The translations under genes and the position numbers were made by a program. 64,000 nucleotides of DNA from Streptomyces sp. TP-A0874 (GTDB taxonomy: Bacteria; Actinomycetota; Actinomycetes; Streptomycetales; Streptomycetaceae), in assembly GCF_001748085.1 (NCBI RefSeq), contig NZ_BBZK01000004.1, forward strand, positions 248,001 through 312,000, given 5' to 3'. Positions within the stretch are counted from its first letter, which is position 1. Every line of letters begins with the position of its first letter. The notes under the pieces are model-generated. The model did not search any database, was not told where the DNA came from, and worked only from the letters and a program-made list of their open reading frames with translations. Shown here piece after piece: positions 63,389 to 64,000 of the stretch.

Positions 63389-64000
63389 TCAGATGACCGG
63401 CGGCCGACCCAGTCGGGTCAGACGCCAAACGGTAGTCCACTTCATGGGGCGGCGGGGTCCGCACCGGCTCCGCCAGCCCTCCCGGAAGCCGCCGAACCAT
63501 GCCTTCAGCGCCGCCCCGGAGGGCCGCCGGGCGAGGGTGAGCAGCAACCACACCCCGAGGTAGGCGGGGACCAGGGGCGCCGGAAGGTTGCGGCGGGCCA
63601 GCCAGACCCGGTTTCGGGCGACCATGCGGTGGTAGACCGCGTGCCTGCTGGGAGCGGTCGTCGGGTGGTGCAGCACCAGGTCCGACCGGTAGTCGATCAG
63701 CCACCCGGCGTCCAGCGCCCGCCAGGCGAGGTCGGTCTCCTCATGGGCGTAGAAGAACTCACCGGGCAACCCTCCGACCTGCTGGAAGACCGCCGTGCGG
63801 ACCGCGTTGGCGCCACCGAGGAAGGTGGTGACGCGGGAACTCCGCAGCGGGTCGGAGGCGCGCAGTCGGGGGACGTGGCGACGCTGGGTGATCCCGGTCT
63901 CCGGGTCCGCGATCCGGAAGCTGATGATGCCCAGCCGCGGGTCGGCCGCGAAGGCCTCCCGGCACAGCTCCGCCGTGTCGTCGTTGGGCAGCAGTCCGTC
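63389..64000 (-). CDS. family 2 glycosyltransferase, C-terminal part (start outside window)
   Basis: The last 203 codons are present; the gene runs off the right edge. The readable part has LLPNDDTAELCREAFAADPR, TFLGGANAVRTAVFQQVGGL and FFYAHEETDLAWRALDAGW, the ED/EE-type acceptor motif of GT2 rhamnosyl/galactosyl transferases, then a basic tail and probable membrane-associated helix VPAYLGVWLLLTLARR. It precedes the polysaccharide ABC exporter, so it probably builds the exported glycan. The nucleotide-sugar DxD region lies beyond the window. Confidence 0.85.
   Translation of the reverse strand, partial: DGLLPNDDTAELCREAFAADPRLGIISFRIADPETGITQRRHVPRLRASDPLRSSRVTTFLGGANAVRTAVFQQVGGLPGEFFYAHEETDLAWRALDAGWLIDYRSDLVLHHPTTAPSRHAVYHRMVARNRVWLARRNLPAPLVPAYLGVWLLLTLARRPSGAALKAWFGGFREGWRSRCGPRRPMKWTTVWRLTRLGRPPVI

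Overview
The window is very GC-rich, uses GTG and TTG starts freely, packs genes into ATGA/GTGA-coupled operons, and carries isocitrate lyase/RamB, WhiJ-like, hopanoid and class III lanthipeptide loci. All of this points to a Streptomyces chromosome. Identifications were made by eye from translated sequence and recalled family knowledge; no search was run.

Layout. (1) 1-2007: the start of isocitrate lyase and a divergent RamB/ScfR-type regulator. (2) 2131-26685: an iron-regulated hydroxamate siderophore locus with formyltransferase, ornithine N-oxygenase, binding lipoprotein, a 4788-residue four-module NRPS, a paired ABC exporter and two FecCD permeases. Four iron boxes lie in its two divergent promoter regions. 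The residues read from the A domains (formyl-hydroxy-Orn-like, Ser, hydroxy-Orn, formyl-hydroxy-Orn-like) suggest a foroxymithine-type product. No permease ATPase, MbtH or thioesterase gene is present. (3) 26686-27112: a dehydrogenase remnant. (4) 27113-33846: a tight minus-strand operon of radical SAM protein, haem-oxygenase-like protein, 68-residue Cys-free peptide, cyclase/AAA regulator, cytosolic subtilase and GAF protein. This is the best candidate for a poorly described RiPP-like system. (5) 34218-38531: a divergent class III lanthipeptide locus (55-residue precursor, MFS exporter, LanKC synthetase). (6) 38975-41988: a frameshifted gene, a SARP regulator, and LuxR and integrase remnants beside a tRNA-Pro. 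(7) 42218-44519: SoxR and a split transketolase diverging from a SoxR box. (8) 44568-50959: hydrolase, frameshifted GNAT gene, a methyltransferase, a WhiJ-like regulator locus, a phosphatase and a cupin regulator with a small membrane protein. (9) 51020-61257: the hopanoid cluster (hpnC, D, E, prenyl synthase, shc, hpnG, H, aminotransferase), with two small coupled ORFs and without the dxs and ispG copies I recall from the S. coelicolor locus. (10) 61553-64000: a polysaccharide ABC exporter and the C-terminal part of a family 2 glycosyltransferase.

How the parts work together. The siderophore genes would make, export and partly re-import one ferric chelator under DmdR/IdeR control. The hopanoid genes would run from prenyl diphosphate through squalene to hopene and side-chain-extended aminohopanoids. 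The two peptide loci share a divergent promoter containing 11-bp and 22-bp direct repeats, which fits control by the SARP gene downstream.
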